Below, piece after piece: positions 1 to 7,980 of a stretch of DNA of 64,000 bases. Location: contig NZ_JAJNBZ010000022.1 of the NCBI RefSeq assembly GCF_021369635.1, positions 1 through 64,000 on the forward strand. The letters are read 5' to 3'. How positions within the stretch are numbered: the first letter of the stretch is position 1; each line of letters starts with the position of its first letter. The stretch is from Paenibacillus profundus. Lineage in GTDB: Bacteria > Bacillota > Bacilli > Paenibacillales > Paenibacillaceae. Position numbers and translations under genes: made by a program. The notes beneath the pieces were generated by a model. That model was not told the DNA's origin. It saw nothing but the letters and a program-made list of their open reading frames with translations, and made no database searches.

Positions 1-139
1 CTCTATTACACAAACGTTTCACTCGTTGTTCAGTTTTCAAAGAACAATCTTCATTCCAGCGAAGCTTGCTGCTTCAAGGCTTTTCAAGCCTCAATCTTAC
101 TCGCTTCATCAAGTCGCTTTGTTCAGCAGCGACTCTTAT
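1..139 (-). promoter_or_regulatory. rRNA operon leader (rRNA genes lie left of the window)
   Basis: Read on the minus strand, positions 30-49 give TTCTTTGAAAACTGAAC, the boxA/processing motif typical of Bacillales rRNA leaders and 16S-23S spacers. Two strong promoters pointing the same way lie just upstream, and the flanking ygxA gene adjoins rrnD in B. subtilis. I infer this is the leader of an rRNA operon running off the left edge. No mature rRNA sequence is visible, so a spacer identity is possible but less likely. Confidence 0.65.
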
Positions 140-169
140 AATATATCATGTTCACCGTTTCAAAGTCAA
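140..169 (-). promoter_or_regulatory. rrn promoter P2 (sigma-A)
   Basis: Minus-strand -35 TTGACT (164-169) and -10 TATATT (140-145) with an 18-bp spacer, immediately upstream of the boxA-containing leader. The spacing matches the second promoter about 107 bp further upstream, as in tandem rrn promoters. Confidence 0.65.
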
Positions 170-246
170 GCGTTTTTTATAACTTTTTTTCAGCCTCTTT
201 CGAAGCGTAAGTTTTAAAAGTTGCTCTCTCAAGAAGGGCGAGTATT

Positions 247-276
247 AATGTATCACATATTCACATTGAGAGTCAA
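247..276 (-). promoter_or_regulatory. rrn promoter P1 (sigma-A)
   Basis: Minus-strand -35 TTGACT (271-276) and -10 TACATT (247-252), 18-bp spacer. It has the same -35 and spacer as the promoter at 140-169. It lies just past the ygxA terminator, so ygxA and the rRNA operon appear to be separate units. Confidence 0.55.
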
Positions 277-288
277 CAGTTATTTCAG

Positions 289-324
289 AAAAAATAAAAA
301 GCTACATTGTTGCCAAATGTAGCT
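289..324 (-). terminator. Terminator of ygxA
   Basis: On the minus strand a hairpin with AGCTACATT / AATGTAGCT arms is followed by TTTTTATTTTTT. It lies 30 bases after the ygxA stop codon and before the rrn promoters. Confidence 0.8.
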
Positions 325-353
325 TCAGCTTCACACCCTATTGTGCTCTGCAT

Positions 354-1244
354 TTATCCAACCCATTCATAAGCTTGCACGTTGCCCAAATTCCCATATG
401 GCGTCGTGTGCTCCACCAACTTCTCATCAAGATATCCACGGTGAACGAGCTTCTTCAACAGCGTCGGCAAGTATTTCCCCAGCCACTTAAACTCGGCATG
501 CTGCATAATGTTCGCCATCGGCACAGGGCCCTGAGCTTGCTTTATCCATTCCAATAACGGCGCACAGCTTTCCGTAATCTTCGACGACAATGAAAATTCA
601 CAAGCTAGCAGCGCAAGCTGAATCCGCTGCGACATGGATTCCGAACTCATCGTAAACTCTTCGTACATCTTATACACGCCTAAATTAAGACATTTGACTT
701 GCTGCCATAATGCAGCACGCGGCATTTCCCCCTGCTCCATAACAACAAGGCGCGCCCAGTAATAAAATGCTTGATCTACATAGCGGTAAGCATCGAGCAT
801 GTAATTCATCTGTAAAAAATGCTTCGCCTGAGTGTGAGAATCCAGAAAACAAGCATACGTCTTCATATACTCCAGGTGTGCCGATGCCTTCTTGTGATCC
901 TCAAGCCGTTTCCGCCATGCAGTTAGCGTACCGCTGCGATCTACTATAATATCCGCTCGTCCTAAGGAAGATATAAATGGCTGAACTTCTATAGATGTAA
1001 TCCACTCTTCCCACTCATCAGGATGAACGCAGGTCCAACGTGTAACAGACCGCTCTTCGTTCGAAACTTGAATTGCATGATAAGGATGAGACGGACACTC
1101 TTCGTCGATAACCAGTATGTAACGGTCCCATTCGGTATGCTCATGCATTTCTCCGTCAAGCTGATTGCGCTTAAGGACAAGAACGCCGCTCACGCTTGCC
1201 GCACCGGACAATTGGTCAATTGAGTCATCCATTACTTGTTTCAT
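354..1244 (-). CDS. ygxA: Nucleotidyltransferase-like protein, YgxA family
   Basis: A 296-residue soluble protein resembling the Bacillales YgxA family, whose members have a nucleotidyltransferase-like fold; no biochemical role is established. I recognise it partly from position: B. subtilis has perR, ygzB (opposite strand), ygxA and rrnD in that order, and the same order and relative orientations occur here, except for an extra gene between perR and ygzB. No signal peptide or membrane segment is seen. The start at 1244 has only a weak ribosome binding site (GGGATAAAGA); the next in-frame Met, at residue 5, is an alternative. It ends in its own terminator before the rRNA promoters. Confidence 0.75.
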   Translation of the reverse strand: MKQVMDDSIDQLSGAASVSGVLVLKRNQLDGEMHEHTEWDRYILVIDEECPSHPYHAIQVSNEERSVTRWTCVHPDEWEEWITSIEVQPFISSLGRADIIVDRSGTLTAWRKRLEDHKKASAHLEYMKTYACFLDSHTQAKHFLQMNYMLDAYRYVDQAFYYWARLVVMEQGEMPRAALWQQVKCLNLGVYKMYEEFTMSSESMSQRIQLALLACEFSLSSKITESCAPLLEWIKQAQGPVPMANIMQHAEFKWLGKYLPTLLKKLVHRGYLDEKLVEHTTPYGNLGNVQAYEWVG

Positions 1245-1361
1245 TCTTTATCCCACGCTTTTTGGCTTTCTTTTACATCGAATGATAGTTTATAATTCTA
1301 CATAGAATCTCTCTTTCCTTCTAATTCAAAAACATTTTCATACACGATTGGGGGGGCTGCA

Positions 1362-1751
1362 ATGAAACATCGTATTTTCAGAACGAGCAAAATTAACGAG
1401 TTCCGTCTTTGGGGTCTTGTCCTTACTCTAGCCGGTATGGGAATGATGGTGCTTGGCACTGCAGGAATTTTAATGTGGGGCTTGCAGGGTAGAGCCTTCG
1501 CCGGAGTATTCATGGTCCTCGGTATGATCGTGCTGCTTGGCAGCGTGGCCATTTACTTCTGGGCAGGAATGCTCTCTACTAGCGCAGTCGTGCTGCAATG
1601 TCCGGAATGCGGGCGCCAGACCAAAATGCTTGGCAAAACGGATCGTTGCATGTTCTGCCGGACCATCCTGACGCTGGATCCTGACAAGGCAGCCGAACCG
1701 TCACTCGAAGACAATGAAGTTCAAGCATCACAATTGGAAGAGAGCAAATAG
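1362..1751 (+). CDS. ygzB: YgzB-like DUF2614 membrane protein with zinc ribbon
   Basis: A 129-residue protein with two membrane helices (about residues 18-41 and 47-68), then a short cytoplasmic zinc ribbon (CPEC at about 83-86 and CMFC at about 101-104) and an acidic tail. This is the architecture of B. subtilis YgzB (DUF2614), and the segment around FWAGMLST before the first CxxC is close to the family pattern. The function is unknown. The start follows a G-rich ribosome binding site. It is transcribed opposite to its neighbours, as in B. subtilis, and ends at a hairpin shared with the convergent GH18 gene. Confidence 0.85.
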   Translation: MKHRIFRTSKINEFRLWGLVLTLAGMGMMVLGTAGILMWGLQGRAFAGVFMVLGMIVLLGSVAIYFWAGMLSTSAVVLQCPECGRQTKMLGKTDRCMFCRTILTLDPDKAAEPSLEDNEVQASQLEESK

Positions 1752-1837
1752 AAACAACAAGTGTACAGCATACATAACCAATGTACACAGACCGTTCAAC
1801 GCATTCACATTCACGTGAACGTTGGGCTGTATTAATG

Positions 1838-1870
1838 AAGCCGCCTGCATATGAGCAGACGGCTTTCTTA
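1838..1870. terminator. Bidirectional terminator between ygzB and the GH18 gene
   Basis: AAGCCGCCTGC and GCAGACGGCTT arms with a 6-base loop, followed by TCTTATTT on the plus strand. It sits between two convergent genes and probably serves both. Confidence 0.7.
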
Positions 1871-1890
1871 TTTGATAAAGGATTATAAAG

Positions 1891-3660
1891 TTATGACGCC
1901 GGGTACAGTAGCACGTTCCATATATCCGAATCGGCAAAGCTGCGTGCCCAGACTGCGATTCCACCCAATCCAAGCTGCTGTGCAAGCACAATCCGCGAGC
2001 GAACAGAGCGCTCATCTTCAATCCATATTTTTTTTACGACGCCATCCTCTTTGAACTCGACATAGTTTTGACCGGTTTGCTCCGAGAAAACAGGCTTCAG
2101 CTTCTGCTCCTGCAGCAGTTCTTGAATCGTTCGCATGCCAACCGACTTGGAGCTTACCTTCGTTTCTCCATTCTTCACTTCTTCCGTCCATATTCTCGTA
2201 TACAGAGGCATTCCGAGCACCAGCTTGTGTGCCGGCACTTTATCTTCTTCCATTATACGAGTTACTGATTGCTCCACCCATGGTAAAGAAGCGACTGAGC
2301 CCGCGATGGGGCTTGCTGCCCAATGTTCATCGTAAGCCATGACCATCATGAAATCTACGACCTCACCAAGCTTTTCCCTGTCTAAAAATTGCGACCAGCG
2401 ACCACTGCTCGACTTGGCGGTAACGTCTATGGAGACGACTAAGCCTTGAGCATGCATTCGAGGTGTCAGCTCCCGCACGAATTGCGTTAATTGATCCCGA
2501 TCTTCCACATTTACGTTCTCATAATCAAGATTAATTCCATCGACCTGATATTGCTCCGCCAATCGCAGCAACTGTTCAATCGTCCGGCTTCGTCTTTCAA
2601 ATGTAGACAATGCTTCCGTCGTACGCTCCGGCTCGAAGCTGTTGCTGTACAGTGCCCATACCTCTTTGTCATTGCGGCGAGCCCAATTGCTCAACCTTAG
2701 ATCACCCTTGCTCTGAACGTTCCCTTCATCATCAGCTAAGCTGAACCACGTGGGGCTAATTACGTTCGTTCCAGGCATGGACGGCAGCTTCGCCGGATCC
2801 GGATTGCGAGAATATACAGCTTCCCACGCGAGACTGACAGATTTCTTCTCCTCTACGAATCGCGGCTTCGGTGCCGGTTTCACATCTGGAACTACGTTTT
2901 TATCCGTGTACTGTACATCCTTCTTCGGCAAGTAACCAAAAGCTCCGCCATCCGCTTCGACATATACCCACTCATCGCGTTCTTTCCATATTGTCAGCTC
3001 CGATCCGCCAGATAACTTCTGTACGATGGCCGAGCGTTTATCCGCTTCTTGTCTCATCGTCACCATATCATCCGCATTCTTCTGCTCGGCGATTACGCCT
3101 GCCTGCAAGCTTTGCCCGGGAAAACCAAGCTGTACGGCCCCATTGGAAGGATACTGCTTGGCTTGAAGTCCATACATTTCTTGAAGCACGCCGACAGGAA
3201 CATACACATCTCCGTCTATACTTACCGCAGCCGCATCCCAATTTTTCATTCTCCCGTTCCATGTTCCTTTTGACTGTTCGAGCTGAAGCGAGGCCACATC
3301 TTTCGCACTAGTCAATATAACCGTGTCCGATGCTGCCTCATAGACGATCGGAAGCTTCTTCTGCAGCGCTTCTAGCGGTATTAGCAGCTTTTCCCCGCGC
3401 CCCTTCGTACCATAACCGCTCCACGTTCCGTTCCATGTGAGCGGCTGTTCCACTTTAGACATGTCCGATTCTGCAATCTCGTTATTCGGCCACCATCCAT
3501 CAAGTCCCTTCCATATACTGATGGCAAGTATGCCGATCCCAATCAAAATAAACAGGCACCCTCCGCAACCCCGTTTCTTCTTTGTAGATCGGGTCGTCCT
3601 GCCGTATGGCTGCTCAGAACGATTGTGCGGAGCGCTTGGCCGCCTCCCTCTGTTTCCCAT
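1891..3660 (-). CDS. Membrane-anchored glycoside hydrolase family 18 protein with SH3 domain
   Basis: A 589-residue protein. Order of parts: a basic cytoplasmic N-terminus, one membrane helix (about 32-52), a copper-amine-oxidase-like N-domain (about 75-180), a bacterial SH3 segment (about 200-250), then a C-terminal GH18 barrel. The GH18 signature DGINLDYE is at residues 374-381, with Glu381 the expected catalytic acid, and a MAYDEHW motif follows. It most likely acts on peptidoglycan or a related glycan at the cell surface; spore-wall hydrolases of the YaaH/YvbX type share this fold. I chose the ATG at 3660 because AGTAGGAG lies 9 bases upstream; a longer frame to 3996 overlaps perR and is not supported. 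It is absent from the otherwise matching B. subtilis perR-ygzB block. Confidence 0.85.
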   Translation of the reverse strand: MGNRGRRPSAPHNRSEQPYGRTTRSTKKKRGCGGCLFILIGIGILAISIWKGLDGWWPNNEIAESDMSKVEQPLTWNGTWSGYGTKGRGEKLLIPLEALQKKLPIVYEAASDTVILTSAKDVASLQLEQSKGTWNGRMKNWDAAAVSIDGDVYVPVGVLQEMYGLQAKQYPSNGAVQLGFPGQSLQAGVIAEQKNADDMVTMRQEADKRSAIVQKLSGGSELTIWKERDEWVYVEADGGAFGYLPKKDVQYTDKNVVPDVKPAPKPRFVEEKKSVSLAWEAVYSRNPDPAKLPSMPGTNVISPTWFSLADDEGNVQSKGDLRLSNWARRNDKEVWALYSNSFEPERTTEALSTFERRSRTIEQLLRLAEQYQVDGINLDYENVNVEDRDQLTQFVRELTPRMHAQGLVVSIDVTAKSSSGRWSQFLDREKLGEVVDFMMVMAYDEHWAASPIAGSVASLPWVEQSVTRIMEEDKVPAHKLVLGMPLYTRIWTEEVKNGETKVSSKSVGMRTIQELLQEQKLKPVFSEQTGQNYVEFKEDGVVKKIWIEDERSVRSRIVLAQQLGLGGIAVWARSFADSDIWNVLLYPAS

Positions 3661-3784
3661 AATGTCGTCACTCCTACTCCCCTGTTTGTCTTGATAAAGA
3701 TCGTGTATAAAATATAAAAAGCGCGCAAGCAAATAAATGCTGCGCGCATGGTTCATTTCTACATAATCATAGCGAATGGCTTCT

Positions 3785-4222
3785 CTACTTGCTGGAAGCT
3801 GATTCCGCACAAGCTTGACATACTCCGTACACTTCCATACGGTGGCCTCGTACGACAAAGCCAGTCCGTTCCGCCGCCGTCTGCTCCACTGATTCCAAAG
3901 AAGGTATGGAGAAGTCAACGATCTTACCGCATTGCTCACAGATGGCATGGTAATGGTCTGACACATCCGCATCAAAGCGACTAGAACTATCCCCATAAGT
4001 CAATTCACGAACGAGCCCAGCCTCGATAAACAACTTCAAGTTGTTATATACCGTAGCGACGCTCATGCTCGGAAATCTCGGTTCGAGCGCTCGATATATT
4101 TCATCCGCTGTCGGATGAGTCATAGCATCCATCAAATAGGCTAGAATTGCATGTCTCTGTGGCGTGATGCGTACTCCGGACATTTTTAATTGCTCCAATG
4201 CATTTTGAACCCGCGTTTTCAT
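3785..4222 (-). CDS. perR: Peroxide stress repressor PerR (Fur family)
   Basis: A 145-residue Fur-family repressor that senses peroxide by metal-catalysed oxidation and represses detoxification genes. The winged helix (about 1-80) contains RITPQRHAIL and SVATVYNNLKLF. The regulatory-metal segment SRFDADVSDHYHAICEQCG carries the Asp and His ligands of PerR, and two Cys pairs (CEQC, CQAC) form the structural zinc site. The Asp in the SRFD motif favours PerR over Fur or Zur. The ATG at 4222 is well placed after AAGGCGG and gives the B. subtilis length; an in-frame GTG at 4231 would add three residues but sits too close to that site. A PerR-box-like site lies upstream, so autoregulation is likely. 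Confidence 0.9.
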   Translation of the reverse strand: MKTRVQNALEQLKMSGVRITPQRHAILAYLMDAMTHPTADEIYRALEPRFPSMSVATVYNNLKLFIEAGLVRELTYGDSSSRFDADVSDHYHAICEQCGKIVDFSIPSLESVEQTAAERTGFVVRGHRMEVYGVCQACAESASSK

Positions 4223-4278
4223 CCTGTCCACCGCCTTCTACGCTCACATTGTAAAGATTCGGGAATTCAAATCGTACA

Positions 4279-4293
4279 TTGTAACGATTATCA
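4279..4293. promoter_or_regulatory. PerR-box-like operator upstream of perR
   Basis: TTGTAACGATTATCA matches the Per box TTATAATNATTATAA at most positions and is roughly palindromic. It lies about 57 bases upstream of the perR start. PerR boxes with autoregulation are known in B. subtilis; binding here is inferred. Confidence 0.6.
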
Positions 4294-4364
4294 GAAAATA
4301 ATTTCTATATGTCCATTGTACGGGGAAGTTCTTTTTGTTGTCAATGCTAATATATGACGCACAG

Positions 4365-5555
4365 TTAACGTTTTAATATGCTAATATCTCCGTTTGTCTC
4401 CAAAGATAACTGAAAGGCTCCATTTCCTAATGAACCCTCCACTTTATTGTCCATTACATCGAGTGGAAAATTCGTATCGACATCGCCGAATAGATTGGTT
4501 GCAACGATGTGGACATTCGCATCCTCCGGAATCCGTATCATCGAATCTCCCGCCAAGCTCTGCAGCTTCCAGTCACCTTCAATGACGTCAGACTCAACGA
4601 GCAAGTCGCCGCTCAATGTCTCGGCTTGGATACCGCGCGCAGCTTGGTTTATCTCGATATCACCATTCTTCGTCTCTGTTATTATGTCTCCGTTTATATC
4701 ATTAAGGTAGACATTGCCGTGCAATGTAGTAGCGCGCACATCACCCTGGACTTGCTTAACGAAAACATCGCCGTTCAATGTATCCGTTAGAACGGTTCCC
4801 GAGATATCTTGAAGCTGAACAACTCCATTCTTCGTCTTAGCTTCGACCCCACCATTCATTTGTTCGATGCGAATGTCGCCGTTATTGGATTGAACATGCG
4901 TCTTCCAAGTTAATGTCTCCGGAACCGTAACGATAATATCCATACGTACTTGCTGTTGATTATTTACATTCCGGGCGGGCACGCCTTCAATCATCAGCTT
5001 CTTGTCCGGTATGAGTGTCTTTATTTGTGTACGTGATTTATCGGCAAGAAGTTGCGCATCTTCACGACTTGCACCGTCCACGACGACGGTCGTCTCCACT
5101 TCCACCTCTGCGGCAGCTGAGGAACGAATGTATACATTGCCAATATTATTGCGTACGACTAGTTGTTCCACACGGTTGGAAATGGGATGCGTCTGTTTGG
5201 GCTGCTTAAATGGTATTCCTTCACCCTTCGCCATTTCCTTCATCATGGAGAAATCAAATTGAATGCTTCTGACCCAATCACGGAATAAAGCCGGCTGTGA
5301 TACGGTGAACACTGATATTGTAATGAATATGGCGACAAACATGCCTAGCCAATCCATCTTCCATTGTCGTTTTCCGTCTTTATCCTTATGGCGCATTCCA
5401 AACCATATATATTCTACACCCCACAGCACGAAGATAAGAGGCCACCACAGGAGCAGCTGGTTCATGCTGTGAAATCCGAACAACTGGTCCATCAGCAGCA
5501 TGCAACCTACCGTAACAAGCAAGAGCGATGCGGTAAATCGACCCACCTTAAACAC
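4365..5555 (-). CDS. DUF4097 beta-strand-repeat membrane protein
   Basis: A 396-residue protein. The N-terminus has about three membrane helices (8-27, 32-52, 70-90) resembling the LiaI/LiaF-type segment. A long repetitive beta region follows (about 125-396) with recurring NGDI, NGDV and HGNV turns, typical of the DUF4097 beta-solenoid found in envelope-stress accessory proteins. It is third in a unit after an ECF sigma factor and a multi-span protein, so a role in sensing or responding to envelope damage is a reasonable inference. The start is GTG at 5555 with AAGGAG about 11 bases upstream. A short family A inverted repeat separates it from the preceding gene. Confidence 0.75.
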   Translation of the reverse strand: MFKVGRFTASLLLVTVGCMLLMDQLFGFHSMNQLLLWWPLIFVLWGVEYIWFGMRHKDKDGKRQWKMDWLGMFVAIFITISVFTVSQPALFRDWVRSIQFDFSMMKEMAKGEGIPFKQPKQTHPISNRVEQLVVRNNIGNVYIRSSAAAEVEVETTVVVDGASREDAQLLADKSRTQIKTLIPDKKLMIEGVPARNVNNQQQVRMDIIVTVPETLTWKTHVQSNNGDIRIEQMNGGVEAKTKNGVVQLQDISGTVLTDTLNGDVFVKQVQGDVRATTLHGNVYLNDINGDIITETKNGDIEINQAARGIQAETLSGDLLVESDVIEGDWKLQSLAGDSMIRIPEDANVHIVATNLFGDVDTNFPLDVMDNKVEGSLGNGAFQLSLETNGDISILKR

Positions 5556-5585
5556 TGTAGTCCAACTCCTTACGTCCTGCTAGAG

Positions 5586-5614
5586 GTTGTTCAAAAAAGA
5601 CCTTTTTGAACACG
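5586..5614. repeat. Family A repeat, minimal form (copy 1)
   Basis: TTGTTCAAAAA - AGACC - TTTTTGAACACG: the two end sequences of the family A element with almost nothing between them. It lies between two genes of the ECF operon and could form a hairpin in the transcript. Other copies are at 7114, 7741, 13325, 34201 and 39966. Confidence 0.75.
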
Positions 5615-5619
5615 TTCTT

Positions 5620-6297
5620 TTAACGTCTTTTTCTCGATTCTTTTACCAACAAGAAAATCCCTCCGCCTATGAGCACCGCTGCTCCGGCATAGGAACCCGC
5701 ATAGGTGAAGAACCATCGCAGCCACACCGGATCAACCGTGAACAGCAGCATAATGAATCCCCCGAACAGAAGGAGCAATCCGAGCCAAGGTCCTTGGCGC
5801 ACATGTTCTGTCGTTCCGTACATCGCTTGATGATTAACCCTCTCTGTACTTTGCAGCGCATCAAATAAGTTAAAGAAATAAATAACAGGGAGCATTAAAG
5901 CAAGCAGCACAATCAGAGGTACATTTACTTTCGCATCGACGGCAGAAAAATATACGATTGCTACAATATCGAGCGCCAACAGCATAATGATAATTAATCC
6001 CCGCTGCATTAACCCTAAATAGAAATGCCCTACCCCAGGAAAAATAAATGAGAGCAGCGACGCGACGAACTTACTCTTCTTCGGGGGCATCGTCCCATAC
6101 ATCGGCGGGACCGGGGGTACCGGCGGCATCTCATTATAAGGGGGAACATCTCTGCGTCCTTGATGAGAGCGGCGCATCCGTTCCAAATAGGCCATGCGAC
6201 GCCGGAGAAACTGTTCTTCCTGCTCATTGCCTAACTTATCATCTTGATCATTATTGTTCTGCGGGTTGTTGAATCCTTTACGTTCCGTATCTTCCAT
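5620..6297 (-). CDS. Multi-span membrane protein in ECF sigma operon
   Basis: A 225-residue protein with a polar N-terminal third (Asn/Gln/Arg-rich, with the proline run PPVPPVPP at about residues 55-62), then four to five membrane helices and a basic C-terminus. The segment FIFPGVGHFYLGLMQRG resembles the start of TM2-type helices. I do not recognise a specific family. It starts 13 bases after the sigma factor stop, so its position suggests a regulator or target of that sigma factor, but no zinc anti-sigma motif (HxxxCxxC) is present. ATG 6297 was chosen over 6303 because GAGGAGG is 8 bases upstream of 6297 and abuts 6303. Confidence 0.65.
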   Translation of the reverse strand: MEDTERKGFNNPQNNNDQDDKLGNEQEEQFLRRRMAYLERMRRSHQGRRDVPPYNEMPPVPPVPPMYGTMPPKKSKFVASLLSFIFPGVGHFYLGLMQRGLIIIMLLALDIVAIVYFSAVDAKVNVPLIVLLALMLPVIYFFNLFDALQSTERVNHQAMYGTTEHVRQGPWLGLLLLFGGFIMLLFTVDPVWLRWFFTYAGSYAGAAVLIGGGIFLLVKESRKRR

Positions 6298-6309
6298 CTT
6301 CATCCCTCC

Positions 6310-6897
6310 TCATAACACCCCTGCTCCAACGCTTTCTGTCCATTTGCGCTTAAAGAGCGTCTTGGCACGGTACAGTCGAGTTTCCACCGTTCTTACGGGC
6401 ATTTCCAGCATTTCGGCTATTTCGGCATACGTGCGCTCCCGCATATGATAAAGCTCCATTACCATCCTATATTTATCGGGCAGCGAGCGCAGCGTACGGC
6501 GCACTTCTTCGCAACATTCCCGCTTCATTACTTGTTCTTCCGGCATTTCCGATACATCATGGAATTGTAGAGACACGACATGGTACGGCTCCAACCGTTC
6601 CACCTGGCCTCCTTTATGCTGCCTGCGTATTGAATCAATGAGTTGATTTTTCGTTAATCGGTAAAGCCATGTCGTAAATTTAGAATCCCCGCGAAAGGTA
6701 TGCAGATGGCGATAGGCTTTCACCAACACTTCTTGTGCAATATCCTCCGCTAAAAAACGATCTTGAATCGTTCGACAAATACACGTTAACACAAAGGGAC
6801 GGTGTCTTTCCACCATTATACGCATTGCTTCCTCATTGCCTTCCAATACATGCTGCACCAGCAGCTCATCCGATTGTTTCATCAGCTCACGATACAC
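6310..6897 (-). CDS. ECF-type RNA polymerase sigma factor
   Basis: A 195-residue sigma-70 family protein with only regions 2 and 4, the ECF layout. Region 2 (about 28-95) contains the DIAQEVLVKAY core-binding segment and FTTWLYRLTKN. Region 4 (about 132-185) has the helix-turn-helix RTYAEIAEMLEMPVRTVETR. It would direct polymerase to a small regulon, usually for envelope stress. The two downstream membrane proteins are likely co-transcribed. The start GTG at 6897 follows AAAGGAAG at about 10 bases; ATG at residue 6 is an alternative. No classical anti-sigma gene adjoins it. Confidence 0.85.
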   Translation of the reverse strand: MYRELMKQSDELLVQHVLEGNEEAMRIMVERHRPFVLTCICRTIQDRFLAEDIAQEVLVKAYRHLHTFRGDSKFTTWLYRLTKNQLIDSIRRQHKGGQVERLEPYHVVSLQFHDVSEMPEEQVMKRECCEEVRRTLRSLPDKYRMVMELYHMRERTYAEIAEMLEMPVRTVETRLYRAKTLFKRKWTESVGAGVL

Positions 6898-7002
6898 GTT
6901 ACGTCGACTTCCTTTCCTCCAGTGCCCAAGGTAGGCCTTTTCACTCTCGCCATACCGTACTAATTTGCTTATCTCTATTGTACGTTGGAGTAAGAAACGA
7001 AA

Positions 7003-7030
7003 GAAACCTTCCTGAGTCTAGGAAGGTTTC
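7003..7030 (-). terminator. Terminator downstream of GNAT gene
   Basis: A perfect 10-bp stem GAAACCTTCC / GGAAGGTTTC with an 8-base loop. On the minus strand it is followed by TTTCGTTTCTT. It lies beyond the family A copy that follows the GNAT gene. Confidence 0.65.
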
Positions 7031-7113
7031 ACCGACTTTAGTCTAGGCTGCCGTATGCTGACGACGGGGAGACTTGAAGCAGAATCGAGTTCGGGCCCAA
7101 GAGCAAAGTATTA

Positions 7114-7250
7114 GTGCGTGTTCAAAAAGGACCCTTTTCAGCACCGAGAAGTATAAGTTTTCGCAAGAAAACCGCATCGGAAGCATTCGCTAGCGAAACT
7201 ACATGAGCACCTAAAATGATGGTCAAAAGGGGGCTTTTTGAACAACTTCT
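7114..7250. repeat. Family A repeat (copy 2, about 137 bp)
   Basis: It starts GTGCGTGTTCAAAAAGG and ends GGCTTTTTGAACAACTTCT, so the ends are inverted repeats. The inside (CAGCACCGAGAAG, then TTTTCGCAAGAAAACCGCATCGGAAGCATTC) matches the copy at 13325 closely. The 6898-7251 gap otherwise contains only the terminator at 7003-7030. Confidence 0.75.
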
Positions 7251-7251
7251 A

Positions 7252-7713
7252 TTACTCGAAGGTCATTACTTTGTCCAAATGGCGGAGCCATACACCTGAT
7301 GCTATTTCCTCATCGCGCACTGCCCGAAAGCCTTCACGTTCATACAGCTTCAACGCAGGCAGATTACGGACACCTGTAGCAATGCGAAATATCGACACCT
7401 GGGGGCATTGAAGCGCAAACCTTAATAGCTCTGAGCCGATTCCTTGCCTGAAATGATCGGGACGCACCATCAAACGGCAAATATCCATAATCGTGGGCGT
7501 AACCATTTCATAAGACAAGGCGCCGACTAATTCAACACCATCCCACCAGCCGTAGAACTTTTCAACCGTCTGCCGCAAGTCCTCGATCGTGTCCATCAGC
7601 GGTGGAATCCGATCAAAGCCGAGAATGTCCGCTTCGATGCGGTAAGCCAGCTGCTGCAGGTACCAGAGCTGTTCCAGCGTCTCCTCATCATTCATCTCCA
7701 ACTGCTTAATCAT
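7252..7713 (-). CDS. GNAT-family N-acetyltransferase
   Basis: A 153-residue GNAT-fold protein. The acetyl-CoA pyrophosphate-binding loop is RQGIGS, inside the RPDHFRQGIGSELLRFA motif A. The later segment ALKLYEREGF is the usual motif B of the family. The substrate is not predictable. ATG 7713 was chosen because GGAGGT lies 7 bases upstream; the in-frame GTG at 7719 would leave no spacing. It is bracketed by two family A repeats and seems to be a single-gene unit. Confidence 0.85.
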   Translation of the reverse strand: MIKQLEMNDEETLEQLWYLQQLAYRIEADILGFDRIPPLMDTIEDLRQTVEKFYGWWDGVELVGALSYEMVTPTIMDICRLMVRPDHFRQGIGSELLRFALQCPQVSIFRIATGVRNLPALKLYEREGFRAVRDEEIASGVWLRHLDKVMTFE

Positions 7714-7740
7714 GACCACACCTCCGTCCTTGCTCCGAAT

Positions 7741-7857
7741 TCGTGTTCAAAAGGTTCCTTTTCAGCACCGGACTTCGAGAGTGATTACAAGATTCGATGT
7801 CGAATCACATCTTGGGATGCTTCGTGATCAAAAGGGGAGCTTTTCGAAGAGCCTCTC
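7741..7857. repeat. Family A repeat, diverged (copy 3)
   Basis: It begins CGTGTTCAAAAGG and ends GAGCTTTTCGAAGAGCCTC. The core CTTCGAGAGTGATTACAAG is, in inverted orientation, similar to the core of the copy at 34201, so at least two internal subtypes exist. Confidence 0.65.
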
Positions 7858-7871
7858 CAATGAATTATTGA

Positions 7872-7940
7872 GCAAAAAGCGGAACATCCGCCGTATCCTT
7901 CCATCTGTGAAAAGGAATGAACACAGCCAGTTGTTCCGCT
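7872..7940 (-). terminator. Terminator of the gatCAB operon
   Basis: On the minus strand a stem AGCGGAACA / TGTTCCGCT encloses an inner hairpin (CTGTG/CACAG) and is followed by TTTTTGCTC. It lies about 40 bases after the gatB stop. Confidence 0.7.
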
Positions 7941-7980
7941 CTTGCAGATGCTTGTCTTGTTGACCGCTACTCGATCAGTG

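Noticed and set aside
26-217. 63-codon plus-strand frame at the left edge
   Set aside because: It runs antisense through rRNA promoter and boxA sequence and has no ribosome binding site.
1891-3996. 701-codon version of the GH18 gene
   Set aside because: The extra N-terminus overlaps perR in another frame and lacks a start signal; the ATG at 3660 has a good ribosome binding site.
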